This document shows, piece by piece, positions 1 through 5,572 of a DNA stretch of 6,203 nt; the first letter of the stretch is position 1; every line of letters starts with the position of its first letter. Origin of the DNA: Bacteroidia bacterium (lineage in GTDB: Bacteria; Bacteroidota; Bacteroidia; Bacteroidales; UBA932); assembly GCA_025996715.1 (NCBI GenBank), contig BNTQ01000124.1, positions 1-6,203 on the forward strand. Direction: 5' to 3'. The translations under genes were made by a program, and so were the position numbers. Under the pieces are notes generated by a model. It searched no databases and had not been told where the DNA came from. It was given only the letters and a program-made list of their open reading frames with translations.

Positions 1-2
1 TT

Positions 3-2867
3 TTTGCCTTGCAGGTAACTACATTGCCTGTTAAGTTGGAGATAAGTTTTTTGGGCTATATCACACACAAAATAACTGTGGGGGCGAATGATAAATTGCC
101 GCTGCAAGTTCAATTGAAAGAAGAAACCACCAACATCGACGAGGTAGTGGTGGTGGGCTACGGAACGCAGCGGCGCAAGGAGTTGACGGGGTCAATTTCT
201 ACAGTTGACAAAGCCATTTTAGAGCATCCGAGTGTATCGCTTGATGCTATGTTGGGCGGTGCTGTTGCAGGAGTCAATGTAACGCAGAGTTCGGGACAAC
301 CGGGTGTCGGTTCATCTATTCGCATTCGCGGCGGCAATTCCGTTCATGCCGGTAATGAACCGCTCTACGTGATTGATGGTTTCATTTTTTACAGCGATAA
401 TTCTTCTACTTCAACAGGAATTAGCAATATCGAAGGCAACCTCAACCCATTGGCTGCTATTAATCCGGCGGACATCGAATCGATGGAAATACTCAAAGAT
501 GTGTCGGCAACAGCCATTTACGGCTCGCGCGGCGCCAATGGTGTAATCATTGTTACCACCAAAAAAGGCAACCGAAGCGGCAATATCGTAAATTATCAAT
601 ATACCTTGGGAGTGGAACGGGTGAGCAAAAAACTGAATTTGATGAACGCCGCCCAATGGGCTGAAGTACAAAACGAATACGATTACAATTACATTGACGA
701 TGCCGCGGCTAATGGACCAAGTTATGATTGGCAGGATGCTATATTTCGTACTGCAACTATCCAAAATCATGACATTTCTATTGGCGGCGGCGACGACAAA
801 ACGCGCTATCTTATTTCGGGCACCTACACAAATCAAGAAGGCATTTTGATAAACACCGACTTTAAACGTTACAATGGACGGGTAAATATCGACAGAACTT
901 TGTTTTCAAATTTGACAGTGGGCATCAACATTACAGGCAGCAAGAGCGAACAAAACAGCGTAACAGCCATAGAGTCAAGCAATCCTACCTATAAGGGACG
1001 CATCACTAATTCGCTTGGCTACGCACTGCGCATTGCGCCGGTAGTGCCCATTTACGATGCAGATGGTGGTTTCAATTACCACAATCCTTACGAAAAAAGC
1101 AATGATATGACCAACGCCGAGAACAAAAACCCTAATCCCATTGCCGATATGAATAACAATGTGGGTCAAAACATTAACACATCGCTGTTGGGTAGTTTTT
1201 ACGCAGAATGGGGCATCATCGAAGGATTAAAAGCAAAAATCAATGTAGGTGCTAATTACAGCAACAGTACGCAAAATGTGTTTTCGCCGTCCACATCGGT
1301 GGTAGGGTTATTGTTGAAAGGATATAGCGCTATTGGCAACAAACGCTATCAGGCTATACAGCAAGAATATACACTGAACTACGCCAAACAATTGAATGAC
1401 ATTCATTCTTTTGACGTGCTGGCAGGCTACACTACTCAAAATACTTCGGTGAGGTCTGCAAGTGCCGCAACGGCTCAATTCAGCAACGAAGACCTGACCT
1501 TCAATAATTTGTACGATGGCAATTCTCCCGATTATCCCCGCTCAGGCGGCGACGATACGTGGCTAAATTCGGTATTGGGGCGTGTCAATTATTCGCTGTT
1601 GGGACGCTATAACCTCACTGCCACATTCAGGGCAGATGAATCGTCAAAATTGGCACCCGGACATCGTTGGGGATTTTTTCCATCGGTGGGTTTGTCGTGG
1701 AATATCAACGAAGAAGAGTTTTTGCGAAGCAACAAAACAATAAGCCGCGTCAAGTTGCGCTTGACTTACGGAACGGTGGGCAACCAAGAAATAGGAAATA
1801 ATTTGTACGCATCCACTTATGTTGCTTCCAAAACAGGCGGCGAAACGGTGTACAAAAAAAGCAGATTGGGCAACAAAGATTTAACCTGGGAAACCACTGT
1901 GCAATATAATGCAGGCTTGGATGTTGGGCTGTGGAACGACCGTTTGTCATTTGTGGCTGACGTTTATTACAAAAAAACTTCCGACTTGCTATACAATGCT
2001 CCGCTTGATATTTCTTTGGGTTTTTCCAACCAAATGCGAAACGTGGGCAATGTTACCAACCAAGGCGTAGAATTGGCTACTCATGCTACAATTTTTGACA
2101 GACAACATTTTAAATGGACGGTATCTGCAAATTTTGCCCGCAACATCAATAAAGTTACCGACTTGGGTGATGTACACAGAATGCTTTCGGGCAATATAGT
2201 TTTAAAAGAGGGCGAGGCTTTAAATTCTTTCTACGGTCTTATTTTTGACGGCATAGTGCAAAAGGATGAAGATGTGTCAAAATTGCCTGAAATCGGTTGG
2301 AAATCAGGCACTCCGCAACCGGGCGACCCCAAATTTATAGATGTAACGCCCGATGGAGTCATTGACAAGGATGACCGTGTGATTATAGGAAGCGTGCAGC
2401 CCAAATTTATTTACGGATTGTCCTCTTCGGCAAATTACAGAGGCTTCGACTTGTTCATTGCCTTTCAAGGTTCACAAGGCAGTAAAGTGTATAACAGACT
2501 TCGGCTCGAATTGGAAACCCCCAACGGAAGTTACAATATGTCGGCGGATTTGCTCAATCGCTGGACAGAGGATAACCCATCCAATACAATTCCGAGAATA
2601 TCACGAGAGATAAGAAGTGAATATTTAGATAGCCGTTATGCGGAGGACGCCTCCTATTTGAGGCTCAAAAATATAACATTAGGCTACACTTTGCCCATAA
2701 AAAGGATACAAAAATTGCCCATAAAATTTAGAGTTTTTGCTGTGGCACAAAATTTATTAACCATTACCCAATACAAAGGATACGACCCAGAAGTGGCTTC
2801 GGGCACAGATTTTGGAGTGTATCCCACAGCAAGAACGTTTTCGATAGGCGCCGGAATAACCTTTTAA
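3..2867 (+). CDS. SusC/RagA-family TonB-dependent outer-membrane receptor, 5'-partial
   Basis: This is the channel half of a SusC/SusD-type nutrient importer: an outer-membrane beta-barrel powered by TonB. The frame is open from the left edge, so the true start, signal peptide and part of the N-terminal domain lie outside; the TTG at position 9 is not the real start. Residues below are counted from that TTG. Residues 1-38 look like the end of a carboxypeptidase-D-regulatory-like domain (SFLGY, then a hydrophobic strand). The family hallmark DEVVVVGYGTQ is at about 44-53. The plug domain spans about 55-187, with IRIRGGNS, PLYVIDG and DVSATAIYGSRGANGVIIVTTKKG-type plug motifs. The barrel fills the remainder and ends in the terminal Phe (GITF) typical of barrel proteins. 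The remaining 952 residues fit a full-length family member of about 1,000-1,100. No frameshift is seen. The substrate cannot be inferred from the sequence. Confidence 0.96.
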   Translation, partial: FALQVTTLPVKLEISFLGYITHKITVGANDKLPLQVQLKEETTNIDEVVVVGYGTQRRKELTGSISTVDKAILEHPSVSLDAMLGGAVAGVNVTQSSGQPGVGSSIRIRGGNSVHAGNEPLYVIDGFIFYSDNSSTSTGISNIEGNLNPLAAINPADIESMEILKDVSATAIYGSRGANGVIIVTTKKGNRSGNIVNYQYTLGVERVSKKLNLMNAAQWAEVQNEYDYNYIDDAAANGPSYDWQDAIFRTATIQNHDISIGGGDDKTRYLISGTYTNQEGILINTDFKRYNGRVNIDRTLFSNLTVGINITGSKSEQNSVTAIESSNPTYKGRITNSLGYALRIAPVVPIYDADGGFNYHNPYEKSNDMTNAENKNPNPIADMNNNVGQNINTSLLGSFYAEWGIIEGLKAKINVGANYSNSTQNVFSPSTSVVGLLLKGYSAIGNKRYQAIQQEYTLNYAKQLNDIHSFDVLAGYTTQNTSVRSASAATAQFSNEDLTFNNLYDGNSPDYPRSGGDDTWLNSVLGRVNYSLLGRYNLTATFRADESSKLAPGHRWGFFPSVGLSWNINEEEFLRSNKTISRVKLRLTYGTVGNQEIGNNLYASTYVASKTGGETVYKKSRLGNKDLTWETTVQYNAGLDVGLWNDRLSFVADVYYKKTSDLLYNAPLDISLGFSNQMRNVGNVTNQGVELATHATIFDRQHFKWTVSANFARNINKVTDLGDVHRMLSGNIVLKEGEALNSFYGLIFDGIVQKDEDVSKLPEIGWKSGTPQPGDPKFIDVTPDGVIDKDDRVIIGSVQPKFIYGLSSSANYRGFDLFIAFQGSQGSKVYNRLRLELETPNGSYNMSADLLNRWTEDNPSNTIPRISREIRSEYLDSRYAEDASYLRLKNITLGYTLPIKRIQKLPIKFRVFAVAQNLLTITQYKGYDPEVASGTDFGVYPTARTFSIGAGITF

Positions 2868-2877
2868 CATAAAATAT

Positions 2878-2910
2878 TTTGTTATTTCAAAACTTTTATT
2901 CGACCTTTGC
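2878..2910 (+). promoter_or_regulatory. Bacteroidota-type promoter of the DUF1893 gene
   Basis: TTTG at 2878-2881 is followed after 20 bases by GACCTTTG at 2902-2909 and then C. This matches the Bacteroidota housekeeping-sigma consensus TTTG-N(19-21)-TAnnTTTGY with one mismatch (G for the first T). The expected start of transcription is near 2915-2918, leaving a 5' leader of about 32 bases before the ATG at 2950. It suggests that the short gene is transcribed independently of susC. It is a pattern match only. Confidence 0.6.
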
Positions 2911-2949
2911 AATCGTAACAATTACCATACCTTTAATACACATAAAACG

Positions 2950-3432
2950 ATGAAGAAATATCTGTTGTTATTCATAGTCGCAGTGGTTACCGAAAATGCG
3001 GCATCAGCGGCACCCACTATGCAGGATTTGATAGCGCTGCAACAGAGCGGCAACTACTCCTGCGTCATACTCAATGGCAACGAGCCGCGCAAGTTCAACC
3101 AGCGCGGCGTTGCCGACCTCTACGACTTGCTCCACAGCGAACCGTCGCTGCTCAAGGGTGCCACTATGGTGGACAAAGTCGTGGGCAAAGGTGCTGCCGC
3201 ACTAATGATTGCAGGCGGCATCAAACGGTTGCATACTGCGCTCATCTGTACGCCCGCCTTGGAAATGCTGCGCAAGGCAGACATAGTGGTTACTTTTGAC
3301 AAGGAAGTGGAATACATACTCAACGTGCGGCGCACGGGCTGGTGTCCTCTTGAGGTGCGCTGCAAAGACGCCGCCACATACCAAGAATGCCTCCCACTCA
3401 TTGATGACTTTGTCAAGACGATGCGGCAATAG
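2950..3432 (+). CDS. DUF1893 (TM1506-like) family protein with apparent signal peptide
   Basis: This 160-residue protein matches the DUF1893 family as I remember it. The family pattern is visible along the length: a short helix then GNYSCVI (35-40), QRGVADLYDLL (51-61), the core DKVVGKGAAALM (75-86), a PALEMLRKADI segment (102-112), and TGWCPLE (129-135). The structural prototype, Thermotoga TM1506, has a cytidine-deaminase-like fold. The zinc-binding HAE and PCxxC motifs of true deaminases are absent here, so no deaminase activity should be assumed; the function is unknown. Residues 1-21 (two Lys, a hydrophobic core, then AASA-A) look like a Sec signal peptide, which is unexpected for this family. 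An internal ATG at 3019 would give a cytosolic protein starting at MQDLIAL, close to the family's usual N-terminus. The ATG at 2950 is preferred because it fits the promoter spacing and the signal-like sequence. The gene lies between susC (82-base gap) and the susD leader, and its codons look richer in G/C-ending choices than those of susC. Confidence 0.86.
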   Translation: MKKYLLLFIVAVVTENAASAAPTMQDLIALQQSGNYSCVILNGNEPRKFNQRGVADLYDLLHSEPSLLKGATMVDKVVGKGAAALMIAGGIKRLHTALICTPALEMLRKADIVVTFDKEVEYILNVRRTGWCPLEVRCKDAATYQECLPLIDDFVKTMRQ

Positions 3433-3452
3433 GTCGCTGAAAAATATACCCT

Positions 3453-3503
3453 ATTGACGGTATTGCACACTCTATTTTGCCGCTGTACTTTTGTACCGTC
3501 AAT
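3453..3503. repeat. 10-bp perfect inverted repeat framing a promoter
   Basis: ATTGACGGTA at 3453-3462 is the exact reverse complement of TACCGTCAAT at 3494-3503, with 31 bases between. The -33 TTG begins immediately after the left arm and the -7 box ends immediately before the right arm, so the repeat encloses exactly the core promoter. The arm centres are about 41 bp apart, near four helical turns, so two bound protein units would face the same side. It is a candidate operator pair. As a hairpin its 31-base loop would be poor for termination of the DUF1893 transcript. Confidence 0.5.
3463..3494 (+). promoter_or_regulatory. Bacteroidota-type promoter for the leader-susD transcript
   Basis: TTG at 3463-3465 is followed after 20 bases by TACTTTTG at 3486-3493 and then T. 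The -7 element matches TAnnTTTGY perfectly and the spacing is ideal. The predicted start of transcription is around 3499-3502, about 50 bases before the short Cys-rich frame. This is the best promoter match in the window and the only one seen between DUF1893 and susD, so susD is probably read from here through the terminator at 3677-3725. Confidence 0.72.
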
Positions 3504-3548
3504 TTCAAACAATGATTTACAAATAAATAAATAAATTTTTAAAATAGT

Positions 3549-3650
3549 ATGAAAACCGCAATTATATTTACAGACCAGATGAACAAAGCAATGTGTATGT
3601 GCGCAGGTATGCGTATGTGTTGCTGTTTGTTCAAACAATTGGTCAGGTGA
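3549..3650 (+). CDS. Putative Cys/Met-rich leader peptide (33 aa)
   Basis: An ATG at 3549 opens a 33-codon frame ending at TGA 3648-3650. It starts MKTAIIFTDQ and contains the core MCMCAGMRMCCC at residues 15-26. It holds five Cys (16, 18, 24, 25, 26, the last three consecutive) and six Met including the start. No signal peptide or known domain is seen. It begins about 50 bases after a predicted transcription start, its AT-rich upstream region is normal for this phylum, and its stop codon lies 26 bases before an intrinsic terminator. Short frames with runs of one amino acid's codons just before a terminator are the hallmark of ribosome-mediated attenuation (as in trp and his leaders), and poly-Cys leader frames that respond to cysteine are known from mycobacteria. 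The role as a cysteine sensor is inferred. Alternatives are a metal- or thiol-binding micropeptide, or a chance frame in a GTATGTG-rich stretch. Confidence 0.62.
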   Translation: MKTAIIFTDQMNKAMCMCAGMRMCCCLFKQLVR

Positions 3651-3691
3651 GGTATAATGCGAAATTCACGCAAGTATAAGAAGACCAATTG
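3636..3691 (+). promoter_or_regulatory. Candidate antiterminator helix
   Basis: CAATTGGTC at 3636-3644 (codons 30-32 of the leader peptide) is perfectly complementary to GACCAATTG at 3683-3691, which is most of the 5' arm of the following terminator. The two structures are mutually exclusive. A second short pairing, TTTGT at 3626-3630 with GCAAA at 3694-3698 (one G-U pair), could lengthen the antiterminator across an internal loop. In the classical logic, a ribosome that reaches the stop codon covers 3636-3644 and lets the terminator form, while one stalled on the Cys codons leaves it free to disrupt the terminator. Confidence 0.55.
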
Positions 3692-3725
3692 CCGCAAAAA
3701 AGTGATTGGTCTTCTTAGTTTTTGT
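3677..3725 (+). terminator. Intrinsic terminator / attenuator between leader peptide and susD
   Basis: TAAGAAGACCAAT at 3677-3689 pairs perfectly over 13 bp with ATTGGTCTTCTTA at 3705-3717. The helix can continue inward by two G-U pairs and a C-G pair (3690-3692 with 3702-3704), leaving a loop of about nine bases. GTTTTTGTT follows directly as the U-tract. It lies 26 bases after the leader-peptide stop and 118 bases before the susD ATG. Its position inside the susD leader, downstream of the promoter, indicates an attenuator rather than an ordinary operon end. Confidence 0.85.
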
Positions 3726-3842
3726 TCACAGAGCGCAACAAACAATTGTCAATACGTCGCGAAATTGCCCATTGCAAGTTGCCACAGTTTTTTTATTCTT
3801 TATTTTTATTTTTTTTCTTTAATCATTTAAATTTTATTACAA
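3726..3842 (+). other. AU-rich 5' leader of susD
   Basis: This stretch runs from the terminator to the susD start. Its right part, about 3788-3830, is a pyrimidine-rich tract, mostly T with scattered A and C and no G, followed by an A/T-only run up to the ATG. No Shine-Dalgarno sequence and no second TAnnTTTG promoter is visible. AT-rich, unstructured start regions are normal for translation initiation in Bacteroidota. No strong hairpin precedes the T-tract, so it is not read as another terminator. Confidence 0.5.
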
Positions 3843-5477
3843 ATGAAAAACAAAATTTTTTATGCTGCGCTTTTAGCGCTACCGTTCGCACTCTATTCGT
3901 GCGACAAAGACAACAACAATGGCCCCGTTGACGAGGTACAAGGAGGCTTGGTTATCAAAAAAGATGCCGATGCAGCCAACATTGTAAAAGGTATTCTCAA
4001 GACACAAAGTCCGGGTTCGGGGCTGTCGTTTCTTGTAGAATCGGCGAGTGATGCTGCCGTCAGTTTTGAGGGCGATGACGATGCTGCCGGTCCCTTGATT
4101 AGCCGATTTGACATCACAGGTGCCAATGATGACTATGTTGGAGGCCAGTACAACAAGCATTATGTGGCAATTGCCCAAGTCAATGAACTGCTTGCCATAC
4201 TGGATACTATTCCGGCGGGTGCTGCTGCAGATGGCTATATTCTTACCGTAGCAGGCAAGAATATCGCGCTTGGAGGTGCTTATTTTGCAAGAGCGTACTC
4301 TTATTTCAATCTTGTGCAGTTGTATGGCGGCGTGCCCATCTACACAGAAGTAGGCGAAACCAACGGTAGCCGCGCATCTGTGGATAATGTGTACAAGCAA
4401 ATCGAAAGCGATTTGCTCGAAGCCGAAAAATTGTTGCCCACATCTACCGGCGTTAAAACCGTGCCCAGCAAATATGCTGCCCAAGCCATTTTGGCAAAAG
4501 TATATCTCACTTGGGCGCAATACTCCGCCCAAGGCGACTTGGACGAAACTCCTGCCGACCCGACTAAACTTGCCAAAGCGGTAACGTATGCCGACAAGGT
4601 GATTGAGAGCGATGAGTTTATCCTTTTGGATGATTTTACCAAAAACTGGGGTCGCCACAATAAGAATGGACGAGAACATATCTACAATCAGAGTTATGTG
4701 TTGGGAGATGCTCGTTCTAATGATGGCGGCAACCACCAATCGCACTGCGCCTTTTCTTATGGTTTTGATGCCAATCCCGATGACCAACCGGCACACATTG
4801 GGCCTGCATCATACGACCTCTACACAAAATGGGACAACAATAATCCCCAAAGGGCCTACGACCAACGCCGCGACTTTTCATACGCAGACCATTTGTTGAA
4901 ACCCGGCACCGATTCTGTATATCAATTTAATCCAACAACAGGATGGTTGCCCCTCTTTGGTAAAGGTATCGACAGAAGTTTCCCGAATGGGGCTATAGCC
5001 GGCCCTACCGAGCGCGACCTTGACCGCATAGAAATTCGCTATGCCGAAGTATTGCTCATCAAAGCCGAAGCATTGATTGAACAAAATCAAGACCTTGGAG
5101 TAGCCACAGACCTTATCAATCAGGTACGTGACAGAGCATACAAAGATGCTCCTAATACTGATTACAGAATAATTGCATCTTCGCAGGCAGACCTCAGAAA
5201 TGCTTTGCGACAAGAGCGTGCCAATGAATTTGTTTACGAACAAAAACGCTGGTTTGATTTGGTGCGCTGGCATGTTTTGGAAAAAACTATTCTCACGGTG
5301 AAAAACTACCCTGAATATACAGCCTCGCCTGCTGCAGGTACTTTCTTTGCAAAGGTCAAAAAACACCTGACCGAAAGAGTTGCAGCAGTTACAGGCAGCG
5401 GTGCAAAGTATTACACATTCCCAATACCGGATGCGGCTATCGAATCAAATCCAAATTTAGCAACTTCACATCATTGA
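3843..5477 (+). CDS. SusD/RagB-family nutrient-binding outer-membrane lipoprotein
   Basis: This 544-residue protein is the surface lid and ligand-binding partner of a SusC channel. Residues 1-19 are a lipoprotein signal ending LYS before Cys20, the likely lipidated residue; the following DKDNNN is polar and acidic, compatible with surface export. The N-terminal SusD-like part includes the HYVAIAQVNELL helix (about 106-117) and the family signature GGAYFARAYSYFNLVQLYGG at about 144-163, which belongs to the TPR-like helical scaffold. The C-terminal SusD domain shows RIEIRYAEVLLIKAEAL (396-411), LRQERANEFVYEQKRWFDLVRW (451-476) and the closing FPIPDAAIESNP (526-537). Length is normal for the family and the frame is intact. 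The ATG is fixed by the lipoprotein signal. The gene follows the attenuator and is separated from the upstream susC by 975 bases, whereas partners are normally almost contiguous, so pairing with that susC is likely but not proven. The ligand is unknown. Confidence 0.96.
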   Translation: MKNKIFYAALLALPFALYSCDKDNNNGPVDEVQGGLVIKKDADAANIVKGILKTQSPGSGLSFLVESASDAAVSFEGDDDAAGPLISRFDITGANDDYVGGQYNKHYVAIAQVNELLAILDTIPAGAAADGYILTVAGKNIALGGAYFARAYSYFNLVQLYGGVPIYTEVGETNGSRASVDNVYKQIESDLLEAEKLLPTSTGVKTVPSKYAAQAILAKVYLTWAQYSAQGDLDETPADPTKLAKAVTYADKVIESDEFILLDDFTKNWGRHNKNGREHIYNQSYVLGDARSNDGGNHQSHCAFSYGFDANPDDQPAHIGPASYDLYTKWDNNNPQRAYDQRRDFSYADHLLKPGTDSVYQFNPTTGWLPLFGKGIDRSFPNGAIAGPTERDLDRIEIRYAEVLLIKAEALIEQNQDLGVATDLINQVRDRAYKDAPNTDYRIIASSQADLRNALRQERANEFVYEQKRWFDLVRWHVLEKTILTVKNYPEYTASPAAGTFFAKVKKHLTERVAAVTGSGAKYYTFPIPDAAIESNPNLATSHH

Positions 5478-5510
5478 TTTTTTGTCAATATCAAATCTTT
5501 AATAACCATG

Positions 5511-5555
5511 AGTTAAAACCTTGACAAAATTCTAAATCTTGTTAGGGTTTTAACT
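5511..5555 (+). terminator. Long hairpin between susD and the peptidase gene
   Basis: AGTTAAAACC at 5511-5520 pairs perfectly with GGTTTTAACT at 5546-5555. The helix can continue through 5527/5539 to 17 bp with two G-U pairs, leaving an 11-base loop. The following sequence, TTAAAAATATC, has only a very short U-run, so termination would be weak. It may be a leaky terminator or a processing/stability element that lowers peptidase expression relative to susD. No promoter was recognised between it and the peptidase start, which favours co-transcription with susD. Confidence 0.5.
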
Positions 5556-5572
5556 TTAAAAATATCAAAATT

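Larger units (their letters stand above)
3626..3750 (+). repeat. Split direct repeat on both sides of the terminator
   Basis: TTTGTTCA occurs at 3626-3633 and 3721-3728, and CAAACAATTG at 3632-3641 and 3739-3748. The second set looks like the first with about ten bases inserted. The right-hand copies start in the U-tract of the terminator. They may be remnants of a local duplication, or a decoy for the antiterminator pairing. No function is established. Confidence 0.35.
3433..3842 (+). promoter_or_regulatory. 410-base regulatory gap ahead of susD
   Basis: This gap has no conventional-length gene. In order it contains a promoter (3463-3494) framed by a perfect inverted repeat (3453-3462 and 3494-3503), four AAAT copies (3521-3536), a 33-codon Cys/Met-rich frame (3549-3650), an antiterminator/terminator pair (3636-3725), and an AU-rich leader running into the susD start. 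Taken together, the arrangement resembles an amino-acid-biosynthesis-type attenuator placed in front of an importer gene. Longer open frames on the minus strand across this stretch show no protein-family features and run antisense to the leader and the DUF1893 gene. Confidence 0.7.

Noticed and set aside
9..11. TTG at position 9 as the start of the SusC gene
   Set aside because: The frame is open to the left edge and the sequence begins in the middle of the N-terminal domain without a signal peptide, so the start is outside the window.
2877..2892. TTTTG/CAAAA hairpin after susC as a terminator
   Set aside because: Only five weak pairs and no proper U-tract; the left arm is better explained as the -33 element of the DUF1893 promoter.
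3453..3503. The promoter-framing inverted repeat as a terminator for DUF1893
   Set aside because: A 31-base loop and no T-run after the right arm make it a poor terminator; operator sites are the more likely reading.
3521..3536. Four tandem AAAT copies just upstream of the leader peptide, as a possible phase-variation repeat
   Set aside because: Four copies in an AT-rich leader is too short to argue for slippage; AT-rich start regions are normal in this phylum.
3120..3638. A 172-codon minus-strand open frame with His/Thr/Cys-rich start
   Set aside because: It lies antisense to the DUF1893 gene and the leader. The THTHT-like start is just the complement of the GTATGTG-rich leader peptide region; no promoter or family match is seen.
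3788..3830. T-rich tract before susD as a second terminator
   Set aside because: No stable hairpin directly precedes it; only four-base TTGC/GCAA pairings were found.
3722..3931. A 69-codon plus-strand frame overlapping the susD start
   Set aside because: It spans the terminator tail and the T-rich leader (Phe/Leu-rich by composition) and overlaps the well-supported SusD start in another frame.
3879..4796. A 305-codon minus-strand open frame
   Set aside because: It is fully antisense to susD, has no recognisable motifs, and its composition is explained by the codon pattern of the SusD gene.
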